The notes: generated from the letters alone by a model not told the origin. A stretch of 10,566 nt of DNA from Methanomassiliicoccaceae archaeon (GCA_031254685.1 JAIRTZ010000095.1:1-10566); one strand, 5' to 3'. Counted from the first letter of the stretch, positions 1-5,117 are shown. Numbers and translations are program-made.

Positions 1-211
1 CAAAGTCCAAAGTCCAAAGTCCAAAGTCCAAAGTCCAAAGTCCAAAGTCCAATGTCCAAAGTCCAAAGTCCAAAGTCCAAAGTCCAAAGTCCTAAGTCCA
101 AATTCCAAAGCCCCAAGTCCAAAGCACAAAGTCCAAAGGCCAAAATCCAAAATTCCAAAGTCAAAATTCCAAAGTCCAAAGTACAAAGTCCAAAGTCCAA
201 ATTCGAAAGTC
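1..211. repeat. Degenerate 7-bp tandem array (unit CAAAGTC)
   Basis: The array has about 30 head-to-tail copies of CAAAGTC. The first seven units (1-49) are perfect. Single substitutions begin at 50-56 (CAATGTC) and become frequent after about 92 (CTAAGTC, CAAATTC, CAAAGCC, CAAAGGC). Units near 155 and 163 are one base longer and one base shorter. The array stops at about 211, where iorA-like coding sequence starts on the minus strand. Seven and three are coprime, so every frame of one strand cycles through the same seven codons. The plus strand reads QSPKSKV and the minus strand DFGLWTL, with no stop in any of the six frames of a perfect array. The 63-residue plus-strand reading frame at 52-243 is therefore a by-product of the repeat, not a gene. 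The array reaches the window edge, so its full length is unknown. Confidence 0.97.
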
Positions 212-1771
212 CTCCCTCGCTATGGTGTCGGTGGTCGCCTTGATATCATACGGGTCCACCGTTTCGGCGAATTTTACGCCTAACCCCTTCACCACCGTCT
301 CGATGTCCAGCGCTTCCGTCGTGCGGCCGCCGTACTGCCTTCCGGTGCCCGGATGCGGCTGGTGGCCGGTCATCGCCGTGGCGCGGTTGTCCAATACGAC
401 GGCGGTGAACTTGTGGCCGTTGAACAATGCCGATACCAGCGGCGTTATGCCGCTGTGGAAGAACGTCGAATCGCCGGAGAATGCGATCACTTCCTGACCG
501 TCCGCAACTTCGGAGAATCCGCCGGCGGCGCCGATCCCGCCTCCCATGCATAATATCATGTCGGCCATCATGAACGGCGGCATGGCGCCGAGCGAGTAGC
601 AGCCGATGTCCGAACTGTAAATGACCTCCTTCCGTCCGACCGCTTTCCGCACGGCATGGAATATCCCGCGGTGCGGGCATCCGGCGCAAAGGGTCGGCGG
701 ACGCGCCGGCAGTTCTATGGCGGGCCTCGCCAGCGGTTCTTTCTTATCGGCGACCTTTGCGATGCCGCGCAGCGACAGTATGGTGTCCGGAGTGTATTCG
801 AACGCCGTCGGAAGATCGCCGGAACGCTTTCCGTGTATCGGCACGCTGATATTGTGCTGTCTCGCGATCCGGAATATCTGGTCCTCAAGGAACGGCTCCA
901 ATTCCTCGATCACGATTATTTTTTCCTTATCTTTCATGAAGTCGGCGATCTTCTTCTCAGGCAGCGGATTCGTAAACCCGAGCTTCAGTACAGATACGCC
1001 GATCAGACATTCCTTCACGTAAGTGTACGGAACGCCGGCCGTTATCACTCCGATCCTTCCGCTGCCTTCGACGAAGTTCATATCGGACGCTTCCGACATC
1101 TCCGCCGCCTTTTTATTCAGATCAAGCAGTCTGATGCGGTTCGTTCTCGCGTTCGCCGGGACGTTGACGAAACGTTTGATGTCCCTGACGAACTTGTTCT
1201 TCTTCGGCGTATCTTTTATGTCGCCTGCGGTGACGATCCCGCGGGCGTGGTTCACTCTTGTCGTGGTCCTGAACAATACGGGCAGCGTTAATTCCTCGGA
1301 GATGTCGAATCCCTTCTTCACCATATCCTTGGCCTCGGCGGGCGTTGACGGCTCGAGCATCGGAAGCAGCGCAAGCTTAGCATAATTCCTGTTGTCCTGT
1401 TCGTTCTGCGAACTGTGCGCCGTCGGATCGTCCGCGGTGAGTATGACCATCCCCGCTCTCACACCGCCGTACGCAAGCGTTAACATAGGGTCGGCGGCAA
1501 CGTTGACGCCGACGTGCTTCATGAACACGAACGTTCTCACGCCGGTCATGGCGGCCGCGGAGGCCGCCTCCATCGCTACTTTCTCGTTAGCTGAGAATTC
1601 AAAATACATATTGTGCTTCTGGGCGATCTTTTCCAAATTGTTGCCGATCTCGGACGACGGCGTACCCGGGTACGTCGACGCAAAGCCTACGCCGGCCTCG
1701 ATTATACCGCGGGTTATCGCATCGTTCCCGAGAAGCAGTTCCCTTTTTCCTTTGCTGCCGGTCTCCGCCAT
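161..1771 (-). CDS. iorA: Indolepyruvate:ferredoxin oxidoreductase alpha subunit, C-terminus lost to repeat array
   Basis: IorA with IorB oxidises aryl 2-oxo acids such as indolepyruvate to aryl-acyl-CoA, passing electrons to ferredoxin. The N-terminal pyrimidine-binding domain shows TYPGTP (33-38) and an ANEKVAMEAA glutamate (63). The C-terminal thiamine diphosphate domain has CAGCPHRG (362-369), GDS at 433-435 and the partner Asn462 (the usual GDS...N metal/ThDP motif). Homology runs to about residue 520 (VDPYDIKATTDTI). Standard IorA then has a segment ending in a two-[4Fe-4S] ferredoxin domain, which is absent here. The last 16 or so residues are translated from the heptamer array, and the TGA stop at 161-163 exists only because one repeat unit lacks a base. 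The start is supported by GGTGAT at 1777-1782, five bases before the ATG. No iorB is visible. The gene may be a pseudogene, a cluster-less variant or an assembly product at the array. Confidence 0.9.
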   Translation of the reverse strand: MAETGSKGKRELLLGNDAITRGIIEAGVGFASTYPGTPSSEIGNNLEKIAQKHNMYFEFSANEKVAMEAASAAAMTGVRTFVFMKHVGVNVAADPMLTLAYGGVRAGMVILTADDPTAHSSQNEQDNRNYAKLALLPMLEPSTPAEAKDMVKKGFDISEELTLPVLFRTTTRVNHARGIVTAGDIKDTPKKNKFVRDIKRFVNVPANARTNRIRLLDLNKKAAEMSEASDMNFVEGSGRIGVITAGVPYTYVKECLIGVSVLKLGFTNPLPEKKIADFMKDKEKIIVIEELEPFLEDQIFRIARQHNISVPIHGKRSGDLPTAFEYTPDTILSLRGIAKVADKKEPLARPAIELPARPPTLCAGCPHRGIFHAVRKAVGRKEVIYSSDIGCYSLGAMPPFMMADMILCMGGGIGAAGGFSEVADGQEVIAFSGDSTFFHSGITPLVSALFNGHKFTAVVLDNRATAMTGHQPHPGTGRQYGGRTTEALDIETVVKGLGVKFAETVDPYDIKATTDTIAREDFRIWTLDFVLWTLEF

Positions 1772-1793
1772 ATCATATCACCATGAAAGAATG

Positions 1794-1805
1794 GGTTGTA
1801 CAACC
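1794..1805. promoter_or_regulatory. 12-bp perfect palindrome upstream of iorA
   Basis: GGTTGTACAACC is a perfect palindrome 23-34 bases upstream of the iorA ATG. On the minus strand an AT-rich element (TGATTAAAT-like, about 1815-1823) lies just upstream of it and could be the iorA TATA box. That would put the palindrome near the transcription start, a usual place for an archaeal repressor. The role is inferred from position and symmetry only. Confidence 0.4.
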
Positions 1806-1849
1806 GTTGATGGAATTTAATCATTATCACGCGTGCGCATACCGCAACG

Positions 1850-1857
1850 GATATATC
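1850..1857 (+). promoter_or_regulatory. TATA-like element of tRNA-Leu
   Basis: GATATATC lies about 28 bases before the first base of tRNA-Leu, the expected archaeal TATA-to-start distance. A second AT-rich run (ATTATAAG, about 1859-1867) is nearer and less well placed. Confidence 0.45.
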
Positions 1858-1881
1858 GGATTATAAGATTGGGCGGAACAC

Positions 1882-1968
1882 GCAGGGGTAGTCAAGCCTG
1901 GCCAACGACGCAGGACTTAGGATCCTGTCCTTAGTGGTCCGAGAGTTCAAATCTCTCCCCCTGCACCA
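1882..1968 (+). tRNA. tRNA-Leu (anticodon UAG), CCA encoded
   Basis: The cloverleaf can be drawn by hand. The acceptor stem is GCAGGGG (1882-1888) with CCCCTGC (1958-1964). The D stem is GTC/GAC (1891-1893/1907-1909). The anticodon stem is CAGGA/TCCTG (1911-1915/1923-1927) with loop CTTAGGA, giving anticodon TAG. A long class II variable arm occupies about 1928-1940. The T stem is GAGAG/CTCTC around loop TTCAAAT. The discriminator is A1965, followed by an encoded CCA. The long variable arm and UAG anticodon identify leucine, reading CUN codons. The 3' part from 1951 onward is duplicated at 2754-2772. Confidence 0.96.
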
Positions 1969-1969
1969 T
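1951..1969 (+). repeat. Direct repeat copy 1 (att-like, in the tRNA-Leu 3' end)
   Basis: The 19 bases ATCTCTCCCCCTGCACCAT span the end of the T loop, the 3' T stem, the 3' acceptor strand and the CCA of tRNA-Leu. They recur exactly at 2754-2772. The base before each copy differs (A1950, G2753) and so does the base after (T1970, A2773), so 19 bp is the full identity. A tRNA 3' end copied downstream is the classical mark of site-specific integration into a tRNA gene. Confidence 0.8.
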
Positions 1970-1990
1970 TCTATCAGGCTAAGTCCTATT

Positions 1991-2010
1991 ATGCTGTTCC
2001 GGCACAGCAT
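1991..2010 (+). terminator. Hairpin downstream of tRNA-Leu
   Basis: ATGCTGT (1991-1997) and ACAGCAT (2004-2010) form a perfect 7-bp stem with a 6-base loop, followed by TTTG. It lies 22 bases past the tRNA CCA. It could end or process the tRNA transcript, or insulate it from the toxin-antitoxin promoter. The T-tract is short. Confidence 0.4.
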
Positions 2011-2063
2011 TTGACCGTTCACATGCAGTTCGATCGTTCGATAAAAACAGCGACCATAAAAGC

Positions 2064-2080
2064 GTACATTTAAATGTACA
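2064..2080. promoter_or_regulatory. yefM-yoeB operator/promoter palindrome
   Basis: GTACATTTAAATGTAC (2064-2079) is a perfect 16-bp palindrome. Its right arm plus the next base gives TGTACA, the core hexamer I recall for the operators bound by YefM-YoeB in E. coli. The AT-rich centre (TTTAAAT, 2069-2075) is centred 26-27 bases before the yefM ATG, where a TATA box would sit for a leaderless message. Binding here would therefore block TBP directly. Autorepression by the antitoxin/toxin pair is the family rule; its use of this site is inferred. Confidence 0.65.
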
Positions 2081-2098
2081 TATAACATCCCTGTCTCT

Positions 2099-2347
2099 AT
2101 GGACACGATCAACATCACACAGGCCCGCAACGATATCTTCGGGGTGATGCAATCCGTACTTGATGGCAGGATGCTAACGATCACATCAAAGAACGGCAAC
2201 GCCATTCTGGTGAGCGAGGAAGAATGGAACGAGATCATAGAAACGTTATACGTGCTTTCTGATCCGGATACGCTTCCTGCGATCATAGAGGCCGATGCAA
2301 CACCCACTTCGAAACTGGAGTCGATAGATTGGAGAAATATCATCTGA
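2099..2347 (+). CDS. yefM: YefM/Phd-family antitoxin
   Basis: This 82-residue antitoxin precedes an overlapping YoeB-like toxin. The N-terminal half (about 1-50, from TINITQARNDIFGVMQSV through LTITSKNGNAILVSEEEWNEI) is the Phd/YefM DNA-binding and dimerisation fold. It includes the characteristic A-I-L-V-S-E-E-E-W segment and the ETLYVLSDP stretch at 49-56. The acidic, less ordered tail (about 57-82) is where YefM proteins wrap and inhibit the toxin. No Shine-Dalgarno is visible before the ATG, and a TATA-like centre 26-27 bases upstream suggests a leaderless message. It overlaps the toxin gene by 19 bases. In the family it neutralises the YoeB ribonuclease and represses its own promoter. 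The family call is confident; activity is inferred. Confidence 0.92.
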   Translation: MDTINITQARNDIFGVMQSVLDGRMLTITSKNGNAILVSEEEWNEIIETLYVLSDPDTLPAIIEADATPTSKLESIDWRNII

Positions 2348-2634
2348 CGTTCTCCAAACAGGCGCAAAAGGACCTGGAACTCCTTGTGAGAGAGAATCTT
2401 TCTGAAAAAGTAAGGGTATTGCTTGAGATACTGGAGATCGATCCTTTTCAGGATCCTCCGCCCTATGAGAAACTCCGGGGAGAAGCGAGCGGAAAGTATT
2501 CCAGGCGCATAAACTCCAAACACCGACTTGTGTATGACATAAGGAACTGCGACGGCCCGGAATACAAAGGCATAGTCCACATAATCAGGATGAGAACGCA
2601 TTACAGAGGAATGCTGTCCCTGCTGTTCCTTTGA
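2329..2634 (+). CDS. yoeB: YoeB-family ribosome-dependent mRNA endonuclease toxin
   Basis: This 101-residue RelE/YoeB toxin would cleave mRNA in the ribosomal A site unless bound by the YefM-like partner encoded just upstream. Family landmarks are FSKQAQKDLELL (8-19), the DPFQDPPPYEKL block (38-49), SRRINSKHRLVYD (58-70) and THY (90-92). The likely catalytic residues are all present: Glu47, Arg66, His91 and Tyr92, matching E46, R65, H83 and Y84 of E. coli YoeB. Most YoeB proteins end at that His-Tyr, but this one continues nine hydrophobic residues (RGMLSLLFL). The start is a TTG inside the antitoxin gene, with GGAG at 2317-2320 eight bases before it, so translation is probably coupled. The TTG and overlap would help keep toxin below antitoxin. 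Confidence 0.93.
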   Translation: MEKYHLTFSKQAQKDLELLVRENLSEKVRVLLEILEIDPFQDPPPYEKLRGEASGKYSRRINSKHRLVYDIRNCDGPEYKGIVHIIRMRTHYRGMLSLLFL

Positions 2635-2734
2635 AACATTATTCCGGAGGCACGACTCTCTTCTTATTATGAGTCAAAACAATGATCGTAATGAGAAATG
2701 GCCATGGACCTTACACCATTTTCAGACCGATCCC

Positions 2735-2767
2735 GCAGGGAAACCGCAACGAGATCTCTCCCCCTGC
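2735..2767 (+). other. tRNA-acceptor-like stem overlapping the att copy
   Basis: GCAGGG (2735-2740) can pair with CCCTGC (2762-2767). These are the same two strands that form the tRNA-Leu acceptor stem at 1882-1888/1958-1964. Only 21 bases separate them, too few for a tRNA body. This may be a tRNA-Leu remnant with its centre deleted, or a chance stem beside the duplicated tRNA end. Confidence 0.3.
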
Positions 2768-2772
2768 ACCAT
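2754..2772 (+). repeat. Direct repeat copy 2 (att-like, without a tRNA)
   Basis: These 19 bases are identical to 1951-1969 and include the encoded CCA, but no tRNA body precedes them. The distance between copies is 803 bp, and the enclosed DNA is essentially the yefM-yoeB pair and its promoter. The sequence immediately downstream (hairpin plus T-tract) is what one would expect after an original tRNA gene. The inserted segment therefore probably lies between the two copies. Confidence 0.75.
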
Positions 2773-2773
2773 A

Positions 2774-2821
2774 TCGCTTTGAATCACAAATTCATTCAAA
2801 GCGACGAAAAAGTAGTTTTTT
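2774..2821 (+). terminator. Strong hairpin and T-tract after the second tRNA end
   Basis: TCGCTTTGAAT (2774-2784) and ATTCAAAGCGA (2794-2804) form a perfect 11-bp stem with a 9-base loop. TAGTTTTTTATT follows from 2812. It begins two bases after the duplicated tRNA end, so it fits best as the former terminator of tRNA-Leu, now separated from it. It could also end yoeB transcripts. Confidence 0.65.
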
Positions 2822-3037
2822 ATTCCTCTGCGAAGACGAGTATTATTGTCCGACAGTAAGTCCCGGAACGGGGTCGCTGCCATAGGCGGCGACTTTCCTG
2901 CTGCGCGGGTCAAAAACTCTTTCAGGCCGTGGGCTTTTATTTCATTATTCTCCTTCCCGAAACGACCTGTGTTAGGCTAAATAAATAATATACGAAAGCG
3001 TTCTACTCGTTGATCTGATTTCACAGGACGATGCGAA
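2822..3037. other. Gene-free stretch with stacked hairpins and the cysM promoter
   Basis: I find no credible protein gene here. CCCG/CGGG with loop GAA (2862-2872) is followed without a gap by GTCGCTGCC/GGCGGCGAC with loop ATA (2873-2893, one G-U pair). A GC-rich segment follows, and then GCC-GTG-GGC with TTTTATTT at about 2930-2942. The run of compact stems and a T-rich end would suit a small structured RNA, but I do not recognise a family. From about 2978 the sequence is AT-rich and serves as the next promoter. Confidence 0.35.
2978..2992 (+). promoter_or_regulatory. TATA-like promoter element of cysM
   Basis: An AT-only run (TAAATAAATAATATA) lies about 52 bases before the cysM ATG. Transcription starting about 25 bases downstream would leave a leader of roughly 25-30 bases with only a weak AGGA (3025-3028) as a possible ribosome site. 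Confidence 0.5.
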
Positions 3038-3928
3038 ATGAACAAAAATGTTTTGGACCTGATAGGCAACACGCCGCTAGTGAGGATAAATAATCTTGTC
3101 AAGAAGGAGGGCACGGAGATCTATGCGAAGCTCGAAGGCTCCAATCCTACGGGCAGCATAAAGGACCGTATCGCCGTATCGATGATAAACGCCGCGATCA
3201 AGGACGGAAGGCTCACAAAAGGGAAAACGATAATAGAGGCGACAAGCGGGAACACGGGGATCAGCCTTGCGATGATCGGCCGTGTGCTTGGGTTCGACGT
3301 CGTCATCGTCATGAGCAAGGCCGTAAGTATCGAGAGGCAGAAGATGATAAAGGCGTTCGGCGCCCAGATAATACTGACGCCGGCGAAGGAGGGCACCGAC
3401 GGCGCCATACGGAAAACAAGGCAGCTCGTGAAGGACGACCCGGAGAAATATTTCAATCCGGACCAGTTCAGCAACAAGTTCAACACGCACGCGCACTACG
3501 AGACCACCGCAGAGGAGATATGGCAGCAGACCGACGGTAAGATAACGCACATAGTCTGCGCCCTCGGGACGAGCGGAACGATAATGGGCGTCGGAAGCGC
3601 GCTGAAGAAGAAGAACCCGAAGATCAAGGTGATCGAGGCGCATCCCGTCAAAGGCCATTACATTCAGGGTCTGAAGAACATGCAGGAAGCCATCGTACCG
3701 TCCATCTACAATCCGGAATTGATCGACGAGCAGATCATGATCGAAAGCGAGGAAGCGTTCGAGATGAGCCGCCAGGTCGCGCTGAAGGAAGGGATACTCG
3801 TGGGAATGTCCGCCGGGGCCGCGATGCTAGCCGCCGCAAAGGTCGCCGAGAAGGAAAAAGGATTGATCGTTGCCATATTCGCGGACCGCGGTGAAAAGTA
3901 TCTGTCGACGGACCTGTTCAAGGTATGA
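3038..3928 (+). CDS. cysM: PLP-dependent cysteine synthase (CysM-like)
   Basis: This cytosolic enzyme makes cysteine from an activated serine (O-acetylserine, or possibly O-phosphoserine) and a sulfur donor. Its 296 residues match the short CysK/CysM family. Lys42 in NPTGSIKDR is the pyridoxal phosphate Schiff-base lysine. TSGNTG (69-74) binds the substrate carboxylate, GTSGT (177-181) holds the cofactor phosphate, and Ser258 of MSAG contacts the pyridine nitrogen. The stretch FSNKFNTHAHYETTAEEIWQQTDGKITH (144-171) is closer to CysM than CysK. It lacks the long N-terminal extension of the Aeropyrum O-phosphoserine sulfhydrylase. It stands alone between its own promoter and a convergent neighbour. 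The ATG at 3031 is out of frame. The family call is secure; donor choice cannot be read from the sequence. Confidence 0.93.
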   Translation: MNKNVLDLIGNTPLVRINNLVKKEGTEIYAKLEGSNPTGSIKDRIAVSMINAAIKDGRLTKGKTIIEATSGNTGISLAMIGRVLGFDVVIVMSKAVSIERQKMIKAFGAQIILTPAKEGTDGAIRKTRQLVKDDPEKYFNPDQFSNKFNTHAHYETTAEEIWQQTDGKITHIVCALGTSGTIMGVGSALKKKNPKIKVIEAHPVKGHYIQGLKNMQEAIVPSIYNPELIDEQIMIESEEAFEMSRQVALKEGILVGMSAGAAMLAAAKVAEKEKGLIVAIFADRGEKYLSTDLFKV

Positions 3929-3985
3929 GCACAGACCGTTCATTCGGCACATATGACGTTGCGCCATCCTATGTTCTGCATGATC

Positions 3986-4012
3986 TTTATACTGTCATTT
4001 GGCATGATAAAT
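3986..4012. repeat. 27-bp direct repeat, copy 1
   Basis: The repeat begins TTTATACTGTCATTTGGCAT and ends GATAAAT. It matches 4029-4055 at 26 of 27 positions. It lies between the convergent ends of cysM and the 127-residue gene. Confidence 0.9.
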
Positions 4013-4028
4013 TTGTCATCCCGTCATT

Positions 4029-4055
4029 TTTATACTGCCATTTGGCATGATAAAT
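4029..4055. repeat. 27-bp direct repeat, copy 2
   Basis: The second copy is offset 43 bp from copy 1 (about four helical turns). The single difference (C for T) turns the centre into a perfect inverted repeat, TGCCATTTGGCA (4036-4047). TTTATA at the head of each copy resembles a TATA box, so each copy might pair a promoter with an operator. No gene I can support starts just downstream. Confidence 0.9.
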
Positions 4056-4113
4056 ATGGGAGTAGATCCATCCGTATCGCTGCGGCACACAGAAGCACGG
4101 GCCGCGCCCGCGA

Positions 4114-4497
4114 TCACTTCCGCGAAGCGTATATCAGAGCTGCGTACGCGTCGTAGTTCTGATGCTTCAGTTCTTTCTTATGATAATCCTTGCTTATCGT
4201 TCCCGGATGTATCCTCAGATATTTCTTCTGGATGAACAGGCTGCATCTGTATGCGAAATCGCGCTTCAGGAATCCCTTTCCCGCCAGCTTTCCGTAATCT
4301 TTCACGAACCACTTCGTTTCGTCCCGAAGTTCTTTGACTATCTCGGGACCGTCGCCGTCATTCCACTGCGAAAGCATCTCCTCGGCCCGTTTCTCTATGT
4401 ACTCGGTGTCATAGACATTGCACGGGTCTATCTGCATGTACTCGCACATTATCAGATATCTCTTGAAGACCGCCTCCATCGACGCAGAATATGCCAT
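4114..4497 (-). CDS. Uncharacterised protein, paralog of the adjacent upstream gene
   Basis: I do not recognise this 127-residue family. It has no signal peptide or membrane segment and looks soluble and mostly helical. Two blocks are shared with its neighbour at 4528-5067. The N-terminal block (about 12-41) has CEY-x-QIDP, then IEKRAE and LSQWN. The C-terminal block (about 93-117) has PGT-x-S, K-K-x-L-x-H-x-NYD-x-Y. Between them this copy has about 50 residues, against roughly 105 in the neighbour. A GGAG (4509-4512) lies 11 bases before the ATG, and only 30 bases separate it from the upstream gene, so they are probably co-transcribed. Strong preservation of both blocks suggests a folded, selected protein rather than a decaying duplicate. 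Function is unknown. Confidence 0.75.
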   Translation of the reverse strand: MAYSASMEAVFKRYLIMCEYMQIDPCNVYDTEYIEKRAEEMLSQWNDGDGPEIVKELRDETKWFVKDYGKLAGKGFLKRDFAYRCSLFIQKKYLRIHPGTISKDYHKKELKHQNYDAYAALIYASRK

Positions 4498-4527
4498 TTT
4501 TTCATCAGCTCCGGGGTTGAATAATTG

Positions 4528-5067
4528 TTACACGTATTTCATTTTTTGTTGTGCCGCCCATTTCGGTTCCTGATCGATATAATTGTCATAGTTCTCGTGC
4601 CGCAGCCTCTTTTTTACGTACTCGACGGATACGGTGCCCGGAAGTATCTTCAGTTTACCGTCTTCGATGAGCTTGGAGAACTTCCTTGCGTGAAGTTCCG
4701 GGACGGTCATCGTCTGTCCCTTCGGAGTTTCTGAATTGCTCCAGAACATATTCGATTGGAACGCGTGCGTCCCCGTCCCCGGTCTTCCGAGCCTAACGTT
4801 CCCGTCAAGTCTCAACGCATTCCCGTCGGGTCCCGCCCTCAGTTTCTTCAGATATTCGTTCACAACGGAAATAAGCTCCCTTCTTTCGTTCGGATCGTCA
4901 TCCTTATTCCATTGCGAGAGCGCGAGTTCGGCCCTCTTTTCAATGAATTCGAGATCGTACGCGACCGATGGGTCGATCTGCAGATATTCGCAGGCGGTCA
5001 GGCAGATCCTTATCGTATCCCGCTCCATCTTGGCAAGAAACGCCACGAAAATGATCTGCCAGGGCAT
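4528..5067 (-). CDS. Uncharacterised protein, longer paralog of the downstream gene
   Basis: This 179-residue protein of unrecognised family is homologous at both ends to the 127-residue product encoded next. Shared blocks are CEYLQIDP...FIEKRAE...LSQWN (about 26-54) and LPGTVS...YVKKRLRHENYDNY (about 141-164). It has a polar, Gly/Asn-rich insert of about 50 residues in the middle (roughly 78-130). The shared region begins near Met14, so translation could start there. However, GAGGT at 5074-5078, six bases before the ATG at 5067, favours the longer form, whose first 13 residues are hydrophobic (PWQIIFVAFLAK). A TATA-like CATTTAAC (minus strand, about 5099-5110) gives the pair its own promoter. 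No catalytic motif is evident. Confidence 0.75.
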   Translation of the reverse strand: MPWQIIFVAFLAKMERDTIRICLTACEYLQIDPSVAYDLEFIEKRAELALSQWNKDDDPNERRELISVVNEYLKKLRAGPDGNALRLDGNVRLGRPGTGTHAFQSNMFWSNSETPKGQTMTVPELHARKFSKLIEDGKLKILPGTVSVEYVKKRLRHENYDNYIDQEPKWAAQQKMKYV

Positions 5068-5098
5068 CCGTGTACCTCATCATATTGATTCGTTACGC

Positions 5099-5110
5099 AT
5101 TAGTTAAATG
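5099..5110 (-). promoter_or_regulatory. TATA-like element for the paralog pair
   Basis: On the minus strand this reads CATTTAACTAAT. It is centred about 25 bases before a start site that would leave a short leader holding the GAGGT ribosome site at 5074-5078. Confidence 0.45.
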
Positions 5111-5117
5111 TTTGCCG

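Larger units (their letters stand above)
1951..2772. mobile_element. Putative minimal tRNA-Leu-integrated cassette carrying yefM-yoeB
   Basis: Bounded by 19-bp direct repeats, one of them the real tRNA-Leu 3' end, the segment carries only a toxin-antitoxin pair with its own operator. There is no integrase, replication gene or other reading frame I can support. It could be the remnant of a larger integrated plasmid or virus that kept its stabilising module, or a small cassette moved by an integrase encoded elsewhere. Integration is inferred from the repeat geometry. A simple duplication of the tRNA end is the alternative. Confidence 0.5.

Noticed and set aside
1..211. CRISPR array
   Set aside because: The units are 7 bp and directly adjacent, with no spacers; nothing else in the window has a repeat-spacer layout.
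52..243. Reading frame encoding repeated QSPKSKV units
   Set aside because: It is the forced translation of a stop-free heptamer array, with no ribosome site, and it runs antisense into iorA.
1794..1805. The TGTACA core before iorA as a second YefM-YoeB target
   Set aside because: TGTACA also occurs at about 5617, 6296, 7270 and 7462, near chance frequency, so the hexamer alone is not evidence.
1861..2601. Long minus-strand reading frame of 246 codons
   Set aside because: It covers the tRNA-Leu gene and is antisense to the well-supported yefM-yoeB pair; its product resembles nothing.
2682..2885. Short plus-strand reading frame across the second tRNA end
   Set aside because: It runs through the att copy and the terminator hairpin, with no ribosome site or family resemblance.
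4047..4235. Possible small gene after the second 27-bp repeat
   Set aside because: It runs antisense into the paralog gene, has low-complexity composition and lacks a ribosome site.
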